A stretch of DNA of 6,046 nt, from contig JAUXDP010000197.1 of assembly GCA_030618325.1 (NCBI GenBank), forward strand, positions 1-6,046, given 5' to 3'. Within the stretch, counting starts at the first letter, position 1. Each line of letters opens with the position of its first letter. The position numbers and the translations under genes are program-made. Of this stretch, positions 1 to 5,844 are shown one piece after another. The DNA is from Methylococcaceae bacterium. Its GTDB lineage: Bacteria; Pseudomonadota; Gammaproteobacteria; Methylococcales; Methylomonadaceae. The notes beneath the pieces are model-generated. The model worked only from the letters and a program-made list of their open reading frames with translations, had not been told where the DNA came from and made no database searches.

Positions 1-2121
1 GCCAAACAAATCACCAACGACATTCATTCCATCCATCAACGGTCCCTCGATCACATGCAAGGGCTTCTCTGCGGCAAGCCTAACTTGCTCGGTATCTTCT
101 TCAATAAAATCAGCAATCCCTTTTACTAGGGCATGTTCCAGGCGTTTATTAGGCGGCCAGCTGCGCCACTCCAAATCTTCTTTCTTTTCCGCAGTTGAAC
201 CGTCACCTCGATATTTTTCGGCAATTTCCAACATTTTCTCGGTAGCCTCCGGATGACGATTTTGCACCACATCTTCCACAGCTTCGCGCAATTCATCGGG
301 AATATCAGCATATATTGCTAATTGCCCAGCATTGACGATACCCATATCCATTCCGGCGCTAATAGCATGGTATAAAAATACCGCATGAATCGCTTCCCTA
401 ACGGTATTGTTGCCTCGGAAAGAGAAGGAGACATTGGAAACGCCGCCTGAAATAAGCGCATGTGGTAAAGTTTTTTTGATTTCCTGGGTTGCCTCTATAA
501 AGTCAAGACCGTAATTATTATGTTCTTCGATACCTGTCGCAATGGCAAAAATATTGGGGTCAAAAATTATATCTTCAGGTGGAAAGCCCACTTTTTCAGT
601 GAGTACTCGATAAGCACGCTGACATATTTCTACTTTTCTATCCCGGGTATCGGCTTGGCCCTGTTCATCAAACGCCATAATAATTGCTGCTACACCATAC
701 CGACGAACCAGAGTCGCTTGGCGTATAAAATTTTCTTCACCTTCTTTAAGCGAAATAGAATTCACAACACCTTTACCCTGAATGCATTTTAATCCAGCCT
801 CAAGGATTTCCCATTTGGAAGAATCCAGCATAATGGGTACTTTAGAAATATCAGGCTCTGAAGCAATCAGATTTAAAAAGCGCACCATTGCTTGTTTGGA
901 CTCCAGCATCCCTTCATCCATGTTGATATCAATGATTTGTGCGCCATTTTCAACTTGCTGACGCGCGACTTCCAAAGCCGTTTCGTAATCTTCTTCAATA
1001 ATCAGACGCTTGAAACGAGCCGAACCGGTGATATTCGTACGTTCGCCTACATTGACAAACAGTGAATCTGGAGCAATATTCATTGGTTCCAGGCCAGCCA
1101 GACGGCACTGCTTTTCTATCTGAGGAATAGTTCTAGGCGGATGTTTTTGTACCGCTTTAATGATCGCTTCAATATGCTCAGGAGAGGTTCCGCAACAGCC
1201 ACCAATAATATTCAGATAACCATTTTTTGCCCAATCTTCCAGCTCCTCAGCCATGTCTTCCGGTGATTCATCATACTCTCCGAATTCGTTAGGCAAGCCG
1301 GCATTAGGATGAGCAGAAATATGAGTATTCGCGATATTGGATAATTCTTCTATATACTGGCGCAGTTCTTTCGCGCCTAATGCACAATTAAAACCAAATG
1401 AAATGGGTTCTACATGGTTTAAGGAATTCCAAAACGCTGCCGCAGTTTGACCTGATAAAGTTCTGCCGGACGCATCGGTTATGGTACCGGAAATCATAAC
1501 TGGATATTTAAAACCGAGCTCTTCAAAATATTGTTCTACAGCAAAAATTGCGGCCTTGGCATTGAGGGTATCAAAAACGGTTTCAATCAGGATAATATCA
1601 GCACCACCGTCTATCAAACCGCGAACAGCTTCGGTATAAGCAGTTACCAACTCATCGAAGGATACATTCCTGAAACCAGGATCATTAACATCGGGGGAAA
1701 TCGAGGCAGTTCTATTGGTCGGCCCCAATACTCCCGCAACAAATCGCGGTTTCTCAGGTGTTTGCAGGGTAACTTCTTCGGCAACCTGTTTTGCCAAGCT
1801 AGCCGATGCAACATTGATTTCGTAGGCCAACGATTCCATATTGTAATCGGCCATGGCAATGGTTGTTGCGTTGAAAGTATTGGTTTCAACAATGTCTACG
1901 CCCACATCATAGTAGGCCTTATGGATGGCCTTGATGATTTCCGGCTGAGTCAATGAGAGTAAATCATTATTGCCTTTTAAATCAGATTCCCAATCGGCAA
2001 AACGTTTACCACGATAGTCCTTTTCTTCCAGTTTATAACCCTGGATCATGGTACCCATTGCACCATCTAGGAATAAGATACGTTTTGAAAGATGTTGTTT
2101 GAGCAGGTTTGTTCTATTCAT
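1..2121 (-). CDS. metH: Cobalamin-dependent methionine synthase MetH, N-terminal 707 residues (3' end cut by the window edge)
   Basis: This enzyme moves a methyl group from 5-methyltetrahydrofolate through cobalamin to homocysteine, giving methionine and tetrahydrofolate in the cytoplasm. The reading frame is open from the ATG at 2121 to base 1. The homocysteine module covers about residues 1-325: DGAMGTMIQ at 19-27 and the three zinc-ligand cysteines, C246 in FNCALGAKE and C309/C310 in GGCCGTSPEH. The pterin-binding module covers about 350-610: GERTN at 359-363, DINMDEG at 398-404 and SGGVSNVSFSFRGN at 558-571. The start of the helical cap of the cobalamin module follows (about 640-707) and includes EGPLMDGMNVVGDLFG at the edge. 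E. coli MetH has about 1227 residues, so roughly 500 are missing here, including the DxHxxG cobalamin ligand motif and the SAM reactivation domain. The start matches the family N-terminus; the ribosome site (AGCAGA) is weak. No frameshift or missing catalytic residue is seen in the visible part. Confidence 0.97.
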   Translation of the reverse strand, partial: MNRTNLLKQHLSKRILFLDGAMGTMIQGYKLEEKDYRGKRFADWESDLKGNNDLLSLTQPEIIKAIHKAYYDVGVDIVETNTFNATTIAMADYNMESLAYEINVASASLAKQVAEEVTLQTPEKPRFVAGVLGPTNRTASISPDVNDPGFRNVSFDELVTAYTEAVRGLIDGGADIILIETVFDTLNAKAAIFAVEQYFEELGFKYPVMISGTITDASGRTLSGQTAAAFWNSLNHVEPISFGFNCALGAKELRQYIEELSNIANTHISAHPNAGLPNEFGEYDESPEDMAEELEDWAKNGYLNIIGGCCGTSPEHIEAIIKAVQKHPPRTIPQIEKQCRLAGLEPMNIAPDSLFVNVGERTNITGSARFKRLIIEEDYETALEVARQQVENGAQIIDINMDEGMLESKQAMVRFLNLIASEPDISKVPIMLDSSKWEILEAGLKCIQGKGVVNSISLKEGEENFIRQATLVRRYGVAAIIMAFDEQGQADTRDRKVEICQRAYRVLTEKVGFPPEDIIFDPNIFAIATGIEEHNNYGLDFIEATQEIKKTLPHALISGGVSNVSFSFRGNNTVREAIHAVFLYHAISAGMDMGIVNAGQLAIYADIPDELREAVEDVVQNRHPEATEKMLEIAEKYRGDGSTAEKKEDLEWRSWPPNKRLEHALVKGIADFIEEDTEQVRLAAEKPLHVIEGPLMDGMNVVGDLFG

Positions 2122-2157
2122 AATTTCTGCTAAAAGAGTCTATACACAAATAAAGGA

Positions 2158-2185
2158 TTTATCATTAAACCAAAAAAATTGTCAA
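2158..2185 (-). promoter_or_regulatory. Candidate sigma-70 promoter of metH
   Basis: Reading the minus strand, a perfect -35 box TTGACA (2185-2180) is followed after 16 bases by GATAAA (2163-2158), a four-of-six match to the -10 consensus. The spacer contains a run of seven T. Transcription would begin near 2151, leaving a leader of about 30 bases before the metH ATG. The site lies just past the terminator of the upstream gene, where the metH promoter is expected. The leader seems too short for a cobalamin or SAM riboswitch, and I see none. Confidence 0.5.
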
Positions 2186-2194
2186 ACATCTGAC
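2181..2194. promoter_or_regulatory. Small palindrome over the metH -35 box, possible operator
   Basis: GTCA and TGAC half-sites face each other across six bases (2181-2184 and 2191-2194) and overlap the -35 hexamer of the candidate metH promoter. This is where a repressor of methionine genes could bind. The sequence is not a clear tandem MetJ box (AGACGTCT) or a standard MetR site (TGAA-N5-TTCA). The symmetry is short and could be chance. Confidence 0.2.
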
Positions 2195-2240
2195 TACCGC
2201 TCGAAAACACCTTGAAGCCTTACTTCTTATACCGGCCAAA

Positions 2241-2267
2241 ACAAAAAAGCCCAAGAAAACTTGGGCT
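2241..2267 (-). terminator. Rho-independent terminator (minus strand) between the unknown membrane gene and metH
   Basis: A perfect 8-base-pair stem (2248-2255 with 2260-2267, arms AGCCCAAG/CTTGGGCT) closes a four-base loop. Read on the minus strand it is followed by a run of T (TTTTTTGT, down to 2241), the classic intrinsic terminator form. It lies about 85 bases past the stop codon of the 2353-2781 gene and upstream of the metH promoter, so it should make metH a separate transcription unit. On the plus strand the stem is followed only by CTTT, which is weak. Confidence 0.85.
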
Positions 2268-2303
2268 CTTTAGAAGCAATGGATTGAGAACTTGCTCAAG
2301 ATC

Positions 2304-2334
2304 GTTACGATGACTCGACAATCAAATCGTTAAC
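2304..2334. other. Bulged hairpin just past the unknown membrane gene
   Basis: The arms GTTACGAT (2304-2311) and ATCGTTAAC (2326-2334) can pair over eight base pairs with one bulged T and a 14-base loop. On the plus strand a run of T follows (2337-2342), but no plus-strand gene ends here. On the minus strand it lies 19 bases after the stop codon at 2353 with no T-run. It may be a transcript 3'-end structure ahead of the real terminator, or chance. Confidence 0.3.
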
Positions 2335-2352
2335 AGTTTTTTAGGGCTTTTA

Positions 2353-2781
2353 TTAATTTGATTTAAAACTTCTGCCAATGTCAACAAACATTTCTTTGAC
2401 ACCACTAAACAAACTTTTGAGCGTGATTTTTTCCTTCAGAATAAGAAATGTACGTACAACTCCCGCCCCCGCAACACCCAATAGTGGGGGAATAATCTCC
2501 ACCCAAAAGAACATAAAAAAACTACGAAAACCACCTGAAGATTCAGTATTAATTGGACCGCTTCGACTATAACCCTCATCCAAATACTCTGGCCCTTTGT
2601 CGGTTGTTGCCGCCAACAACGATTCAGCTAAGGAAGCATTCATTTTTACTGCCAAAAACTGTACGATAAAAAATACGATACACCCCAGAGCCACCCATAA
2701 AACTGTATTCTTCTTTTGCACTTTCATAGCTGCCTGATAAAGCCAGATCGCTACCAACACAATAAATATACCACCAATCAT
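2353..2781 (-). CDS. Unknown small inner-membrane protein, 142 residues, three predicted helices
   Basis: I do not recognise the family. Hydrophobic segments at about residues 2-19, 27-46 and 85-115 suggest three membrane helices. A loop at about 47-84 (DKGPEYLDEG, then a Ser/Gly-rich stretch) separates helices two and three. The tail, about 116-142, is basic and amphipathic (KEKITLKSLF, GRSFKSN) and probably cytoplasmic; by the positive-inside rule the acidic loop would then be periplasmic. A single cysteine (C34) sits in helix two, and no catalytic motif is visible. I chose the ATG at 2781 because helix one begins there; GACGGG lies about ten bases upstream. An ATG five bases earlier is followed at once by a stop and cannot start this protein. 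The gene is monocistronic as far as can be seen, with its own candidate promoter and a terminator downstream. It is supported by its length, plausible membrane protein composition and flanking signals. Confidence 0.75.
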   Translation of the reverse strand: MIGGIFIVLVAIWLYQAAMKVQKKNTVLWVALGCIVFFIVQFLAVKMNASLAESLLAATTDKGPEYLDEGYSRSGPINTESSGGFRSFFMFFWVEIIPPLLGVAGAGVVRTFLILKEKITLKSLFSGVKEMFVDIGRSFKSN

Positions 2782-2806
2782 TTCATTTTCCCGTCTGTTA
2801 ATTAAA

Positions 2807-2836
2807 TTTATATAAACAGTTTAATAAATATGTCAT
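2807..2836 (-). promoter_or_regulatory. Candidate promoter of the 142-residue membrane protein
   Basis: On the minus strand, ATGACA (2836-2831, five of six to the -35 consensus) and TATAAA (2812-2807, five of six to -10) are separated by 18 bases. The predicted start near 2800 leaves a leader of about 20 bases. The region is very AT-rich, so matches of this quality are partly expected by chance. Confidence 0.4.
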
Positions 2837-3116
2837 CCTCAATTCTGATCTTTACCTTTCAAACTTCAAGTTTTTATTATTCTAAATGACTTGAAAAGAT
2901 TATCGAGTTTTGAAGAGTAAGTTCATTATCACTATGTTTCATAAAAATATCAACTGAGTCCAACTAAAATTTTCAATATTGCATTATCTAAATCCTCCCC
3001 AATCACTAGCTCCTAGTTTCCATAATTAATAAACGACTATAAATCATGCCCTTTAAAGTTAGGGTACATCCTTGAATACTTATGAGCTATTCCCTACCTC
3101 CCAATGTTATTTGCTC

Positions 3117-3147
3117 TTGACTTCGTGAACACATCAAGTAGTATATC
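3117..3147 (+). promoter_or_regulatory. Weak promoter candidate for the 43-residue membrane miniprotein
   Basis: TTGACT (3117-3122) is a five-of-six -35 match. The best -10 behind it is TATATC (3142-3147) at a spacing of 19 bases, longer than ideal. An alternative -10, TATAAA at 3178-3183, would leave a leader of about 26 bases but has no -35 at the right distance. Either could drive the gene at 3216; the sequence does not decide. Confidence 0.25.
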
Positions 3148-3215
3148 AACCTTAAATATCGGTAAATTGGTATTTTTTATAAAAATTATTAACACTAAAA
3201 AAAGGTAGAATTATC

Positions 3216-3347
3216 ATGGGAGCAATCTTAGATGTAACTGAAATGCTAAAAGAACCTGCTGGAATGGTAGGCGCACTAGTCGTTATTGTAGCTGGCTATT
3301 TCTTGGTGAAATGGGTTTTCGCAGAACACCCAGATGATGAAGAGTAA
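3216..3347 (+). CDS. Single-helix membrane miniprotein, 43 residues, unknown function
   Basis: This short frame runs from ATG 3216 to TAA 3347. AAAGG (3201-3205) lies ten bases upstream as a plausible ribosome site. A short amphipathic start (DVTEMLKEPAG, residues 6-16) leads into one membrane helix at about 17-35 (GMVGALVVIVAGYFLVKWVF). The protein ends in a strongly acidic tail, EHPDDEE (37-43). There is no signal peptidase or lipobox motif, so it is probably anchored in the inner membrane by this helix. It has no cysteine or catalytic motif; K32 sits within the helix end. Single-helix proteins of this size often bind and modulate a larger membrane protein, and the large membrane gene begins 152 bases downstream on the same strand, but a stem-loop lies between them. 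I do not recognise a family. Support comes from the ribosome site, the coherent helix-plus-tail design and its position alone in a gap. Confidence 0.65.
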   Translation: MGAILDVTEMLKEPAGMVGALVVIVAGYFLVKWVFAEHPDDEE

Positions 3348-3371
3348 GTTTTAAGGATACAACCCAGTTTA

Positions 3372-3411
3372 GGCCGTGCTATCGAATAAGTTTCGATTAT
3401 CAAGTGCGGCC
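3372..3411 (+). terminator. Long stem-loop after the miniprotein gene, probable terminator or transcript-end structure
   Basis: The outer arms (3372-3380 and 3403-3411) pair over nine base pairs, two of them G-U. The inner arms ATCGAA (3381-3386) and TTCGAT (3392-3397) add six perfect pairs around a five-base loop, with a five-base bulge (3398-3402) on the right side. The structure begins 24 bases after the stop at 3347. The following bases (TTGACTATT) are only moderately T-rich, so termination may be partial; it could also protect the upstream message from 3' decay. The two G-U pairs would be lost on the minus strand, favouring a plus-strand role. Confidence 0.55.
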
Positions 3412-3457
3412 TTGACTATTCCAACAAAAATTCCATACCCAACCCGATCAAATAAAC

Positions 3458-3463
3458 TATAAT
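3458..3463 (+). promoter_or_regulatory. Consensus -10 box ahead of the HTTM-DCC gene
   Basis: A perfect TATAAT lies 36 bases upstream of the ATG at 3500. No recognisable -35 box or extended TG motif occurs at the usual distance, so if this is a promoter it would be weak or activator-dependent. A start near 3470 would give a leader of about 30 bases. Confidence 0.35.
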
Positions 3464-3475
3464 CCCTACATTTTT

Positions 3476-3495
3476 TAACGTTTTTACTCACGTTA
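3476..3495 (+). promoter_or_regulatory. Perfect inverted repeat directly before the HTTM-DCC start codon
   Basis: TAACGT (3476-3481) and ACGTTA (3490-3495) form a perfect six-base inverted repeat with an eight-base loop (3482-3489), ending four bases before the ATG at 3500. The place where a Shine-Dalgarno sequence would lie is occupied by this repeat, and no AGG-type site is visible. In RNA it could fold across the ribosome landing site; in DNA it could be an operator. Confidence 0.35.
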
Positions 3496-3499
3496 TCAG

Positions 3500-5404
3500 A
3501 TGCATAAGATTATTAGCTCTTATATATACAACAGCCTCTCCAAACAAGTAACAACCACAGGAATCGGCTTATTTAGAATTTTCTACGGGCTTCTAACTTT
3601 CCTGGAAATCATATTTCTTTTCTATTTTAACCACCTGATTTTCGATCCCATTCCCTACATAGATGTGGAATTCCCAATGATCCCCTTCTTCTTGGGTGTT
3701 TGGGCGGTAATAGCCATTTTCCTTACAGTAGGCTTCCACTGCCAGTTCGCTGCCACCAGCAACTATTTGCTCTGGCTAATCTTTGTCAACTTCACCCCTA
3801 TGCAGCGTGATTTTGATGGGGGCTTTGATCTGTTTATGACCGGTGCTGGTTTTTTTCTGTTATTTTTACCCTTAGATCGCTCATTTTCAATTGACTCCTT
3901 AAGAAAAAAACTATCCATCCAAGTCTTTTCATCCATTAAACCCTTGCCGACCAAAACAACCATCTTAGCCTACCAAATTCCAGTCATAATTTGTCTAGGT
4001 TTTTTGTATTTCGATTCAGCTACTAATAAATTATTCGCAGAACATTGGCGAAATGGCCTCGGCGCATGGGTCCCATCAATTATGCCTTATTACATTTCTG
4101 CAGTTGATTTGTCTTGGCTATTAAATATCGAATGGTTACAGAAATTCATTGGATATTTAATCCTTGTATTTCAATTCACATTTATTTTTCTTTTTAACAA
4201 ACGCCATTTTAGGCCGATATATTTATTCATTGGCGCTGGATTACACCTGGGCATTACCCTAAGTTTTAATATCTATCCTTTTGGCATAGGCATGCTTATT
4301 TTTTATTTTCTCCTGGTACCTTTTTCATTTTGGAAATCATTATTACAAAAAATCACCTTTAATACACCACAGCTCACCGTTTTTTACGACGAGCAGTGCC
4401 CACTTTGCAACAGAACCGCTATCGCGATTAACCATTTCGATATATGCAGTGCAGTCAAGTTTAAAGGCCTACAAACACATGCTCACACCATACCTGCCTT
4501 TAACAATATAAGCGAAGACTCTCTGCTTGCAGACATTTATGCATTAGACACAAATAACAAACTATTCTCCGGCCTAGATACTTATATTCAGATTTTATAT
4601 AAAATGCGCTATCCTTTTTTTCTTGGATTGATATTAAATTTCCCTGGCATCTACCATATAGCTTCTTTTATTTACCGCAAAATTGCCGATAATCGACTTC
4701 GCCAACCATGCAACCAACTTTGTATTGCTAATAAACCAATCACTGCTAATTACCCTTCCTGGCATAATTATTTATTTGACACTTACGCTCATTCTCATCC
4801 GAAAAAATTTTCAAGGCAACTCGCGAAAATATTACTGCTTATTTTCTTCCTGCAACTAACCAGTACAATCCACTATGGAATCCTGTATCGCCTTGATTTT
4901 GATTTTGGCCAAAACAAAACCACAAAGCTGCTACATTCTGTTAGCAATGCGGTATTAATGCTTTCCCAGACTTTTCTCGGCATTACCCCTCATGCACTAT
5001 ATATGAATGATCATTTTGAAGGGTATGATCAAATTCTTGCCATTACTTATTTCGATAAAAATGGAGAAGAAAGCTGGCTTCCGTTCATTAATGAACAAGG
5101 GATAATTCTTGCCCCAAACTGGGGCCGGGTTCATTCAATGTGGGCTAATATTGCAGTAACCCCAAACATCAATGAAACCCGTTTAGAGAAATTTATCATG
5201 AAAGTTACCGCCTTTTGGGGTAACAAGCTCGGTTTAGACCTTAACAATACAGAATTTATAATTAAACAAAAAAATATTATAGTACCCAATAATTGGCAAA
5301 ATGATTTGAGAGAAAAGAACCTACGCGGCAAATGGCAAACAATCGGATCTGCTAAATGGATTAATAACCGAATTAGCTACCATATCAATTACAACATAAA
5401 ATAA
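3500..5404 (+). CDS. HTTM domain protein fused to a DCC (DUF393) thiol-disulfide oxidoreductase domain, 634 residues
   Basis: The N-terminal 285 residues are an HTTM-type membrane domain, the family related to vitamin K-dependent gamma-carboxylase. It opens with the typical GLFRIFYGLL (23-32) and has hydrophobic segments at about 21-42, 62-79, 85-98, 110-124, 154-172, 213-233, 238-258 and 261-279. Residues 292-405 are a DCC domain with FYDEQCPLCNR: the redox pair is C300-P-L-C303, followed by SGLDTYIQIL (357-366), the usual family segment. A second cysteine pair, C404 and C408, closes this domain. A ninth helix (about 441-461) leads to a C-terminal part of about 170 residues that I do not recognise. 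Basic loops (126-140, 233-238, 280-285, 433-443) place the DCC domain in the cytoplasm and the C-terminus in the periplasm. Substrate and reaction are unknown; bacterial HTTM proteins are not proven carboxylases. The start is set by homology; no ribosome site is visible. No terminator was found after the stop. Confidence 0.9.
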   Translation: MHKIISSYIYNSLSKQVTTTGIGLFRIFYGLLTFLEIIFLFYFNHLIFDPIPYIDVEFPMIPFFLGVWAVIAIFLTVGFHCQFAATSNYLLWLIFVNFTPMQRDFDGGFDLFMTGAGFFLLFLPLDRSFSIDSLRKKLSIQVFSSIKPLPTKTTILAYQIPVIICLGFLYFDSATNKLFAEHWRNGLGAWVPSIMPYYISAVDLSWLLNIEWLQKFIGYLILVFQFTFIFLFNKRHFRPIYLFIGAGLHLGITLSFNIYPFGIGMLIFYFLLVPFSFWKSLLQKITFNTPQLTVFYDEQCPLCNRTAIAINHFDICSAVKFKGLQTHAHTIPAFNNISEDSLLADIYALDTNNKLFSGLDTYIQILYKMRYPFFLGLILNFPGIYHIASFIYRKIADNRLRQPCNQLCIANKPITANYPSWHNYLFDTYAHSHPKKFSRQLAKILLLIFFLQLTSTIHYGILYRLDFDFGQNKTTKLLHSVSNAVLMLSQTFLGITPHALYMNDHFEGYDQILAITYFDKNGEESWLPFINEQGIILAPNWGRVHSMWANIAVTPNINETRLEKFIMKVTAFWGNKLGLDLNNTEFIIKQKNIIVPNNWQNDLREKNLRGKWQTIGSAKWINNRISYHINYNIK

Positions 5405-5582
5405 ACTAGCCTATATAAATCATATATCTAACCGTAAGTGTATTAAGTTTTACACGGTAAAAAACCCAGCATTCATCAATTAATTTAACTACGAATAAAT
5501 TTATTACGTTGTACTGGCCAACACACTCCCACCCCCCAGAACCTTAAGAATTTAAATTAATCATTTTCTATATAATTTCTAG
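5405..5582. other. Intergenic AT-rich stretch, no gene seen
   Basis: No open frame or clear terminator follows the HTTM-DCC stop. An imperfect hairpin (ACCGT at 5431-5435 with ACGGT at 5454-5458) is followed by A-residues rather than T, so it does not look like an intrinsic terminator. A lone TATAAT occurs at 5571-5576 without a -35 partner. Confidence 0.5.
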
Positions 5583-5611
5583 TTGCAACATGAAATCAGT
5601 CGTGATATAAA
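5583..5611 (+). promoter_or_regulatory. Promoter of the small lipoprotein gene
   Basis: TTGCAA (5583-5588, four of six to -35) and TATAAA (5606-5611, five of six to -10) are separated by an ideal 17 bases. A TGA immediately before the -10 (5603-5605) gives the extended TGn motif. Transcription would start near 5618, with a leader of about 52 bases. This is the best-formed plus-strand promoter in the window. Confidence 0.6.
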
Positions 5612-5658
5612 TTACATGCTATGTTTAATGGCGTTTACAAAAAATATAATTCTTACTT

Positions 5659-5664
5659 AGGAGG
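5659..5664 (+). promoter_or_regulatory. Perfect Shine-Dalgarno site of the lipoprotein gene
   Basis: AGGAGG lies five bases before the ATG at 5670. It is the strongest ribosome binding site in the window and fixes the start of this very short gene. Confidence 0.85.
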
Positions 5665-5669
5665 ATACA

Positions 5670-5789
5670 ATGAAAAAAATCATTTTACTTTTAGCAGCAG
5701 CTCTTATGGTAGTCGGCTTAACAGGTTGTATGGATGATGTTGACGGTACAAATCAAAGAATGAAAAATTCTTATTCCAGTCAACTATAA
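5670..5789 (+). CDS. Small lipoprotein, 39 residues, entericidin-like in size and signal
   Basis: The frame runs from ATG 5670 to TAA 5789. Residues 1-19 are a lipoprotein signal peptide: two lysines (KK, 2-3), a hydrophobic core (IILLLAAALMVVG) and the lipobox LTGC with the modified cysteine at C20. Processing would leave a 20-residue lipopeptide (CMDDVDG then a polar, basic and Ser-rich tail ending SSQL). The residue after the cysteine is Met, not the Asp that retains lipoproteins in the inner membrane of E. coli, so transport to the outer membrane is likely. LTGC and the size recall entericidins and similar tiny lipoproteins, but the mature part lacks their TxRGxGxD signature, so I leave it unassigned. 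With its promoter, perfect ribosome site and 14-pair terminator it is a complete single-gene unit, probably well expressed. Confidence 0.85.
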   Translation: MKKIILLLAAALMVVGLTGCMDDVDGTNQRMKNSYSSQL

Positions 5790-5807
5790 GATACAAGCAG
5801 CTGTAAT

Positions 5808-5844
5808 AACCCAGTTAAGAGACAAGCTCTTAACTGGGTTTTTT
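5808..5844 (+). terminator. Strong rho-independent terminator of the lipoprotein gene
   Basis: A perfect 14-base-pair stem (5808-5821 with 5827-5840, outer part AACCCAG/CTGGGTT) closes the five-base loop ACAAG and runs into six T (5839-5844). It starts 18 bases after the lipoprotein stop. There is no T-run on the minus strand, so it acts in the plus direction. Confidence 0.93.

Larger units (their letters stand above)
2782..3215. other. Divergent AT-rich intergenic region, no gene seen
   Basis: These 434 bases separate a minus-strand gene from a plus-strand one, so they should hold both promoters. Stops are frequent and I find no open frame with a credible ribosome site. Beyond the promoter candidates the only local structure is the palindrome AAACTT-C-AAGTTT at 2861-2873, with a further CTTGAA at 2890-2895 that could pair with TTCAAG at 2865-2870. 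I see no tRNA, recognised small RNA, repeat array or insertion sequence end. Confidence 0.6.

Noticed and set aside
520..792. Open frame on the plus strand
   Set aside because: It lies wholly inside metH on the opposite strand, has no ribosome site and its product has no protein-like design; it is a shadow of metH.
1644..1892. Minus-strand open frame in another frame
   Set aside because: It overlaps metH in a different frame, and its composition is that of a frame shadow.
1531..1956. 141-codon open frame on the plus strand
   Set aside because: It is antisense to the homocysteine module of metH, whose catalytic motifs are intact and clearly the real gene.
1..2121. metH as a possibly broken gene, since the cobalamin ligand motif is absent
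   Set aside because: The frame is intact to the window edge and stops just before the place where the motif would occur, so the loss is due to the window boundary.
2122..2247. A riboswitch (cobalamin or SAM) in the metH leader
   Set aside because: The leader after the promoter candidate is only about 30 bases, and no B12-box or SAM-riboswitch core was seen.
2326..2342. Plus-strand intrinsic terminator (bulged hairpin plus T-run)
   Set aside because: No plus-strand gene ends upstream of it; the stem is bulged with a large loop, so it was kept only as a low-confidence structure.
3763..3963. Minus-strand open frame within the HTTM domain, and a similar one at 5131-5331
   Set aside because: Both are antisense to well-supported coding sequence, and neither has its own regulatory signals.
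5431..5458. Hairpin after the HTTM-DCC gene as its terminator
   Set aside because: The stem is interrupted and is followed by A-residues and CCC on the plus strand, not a T-run.
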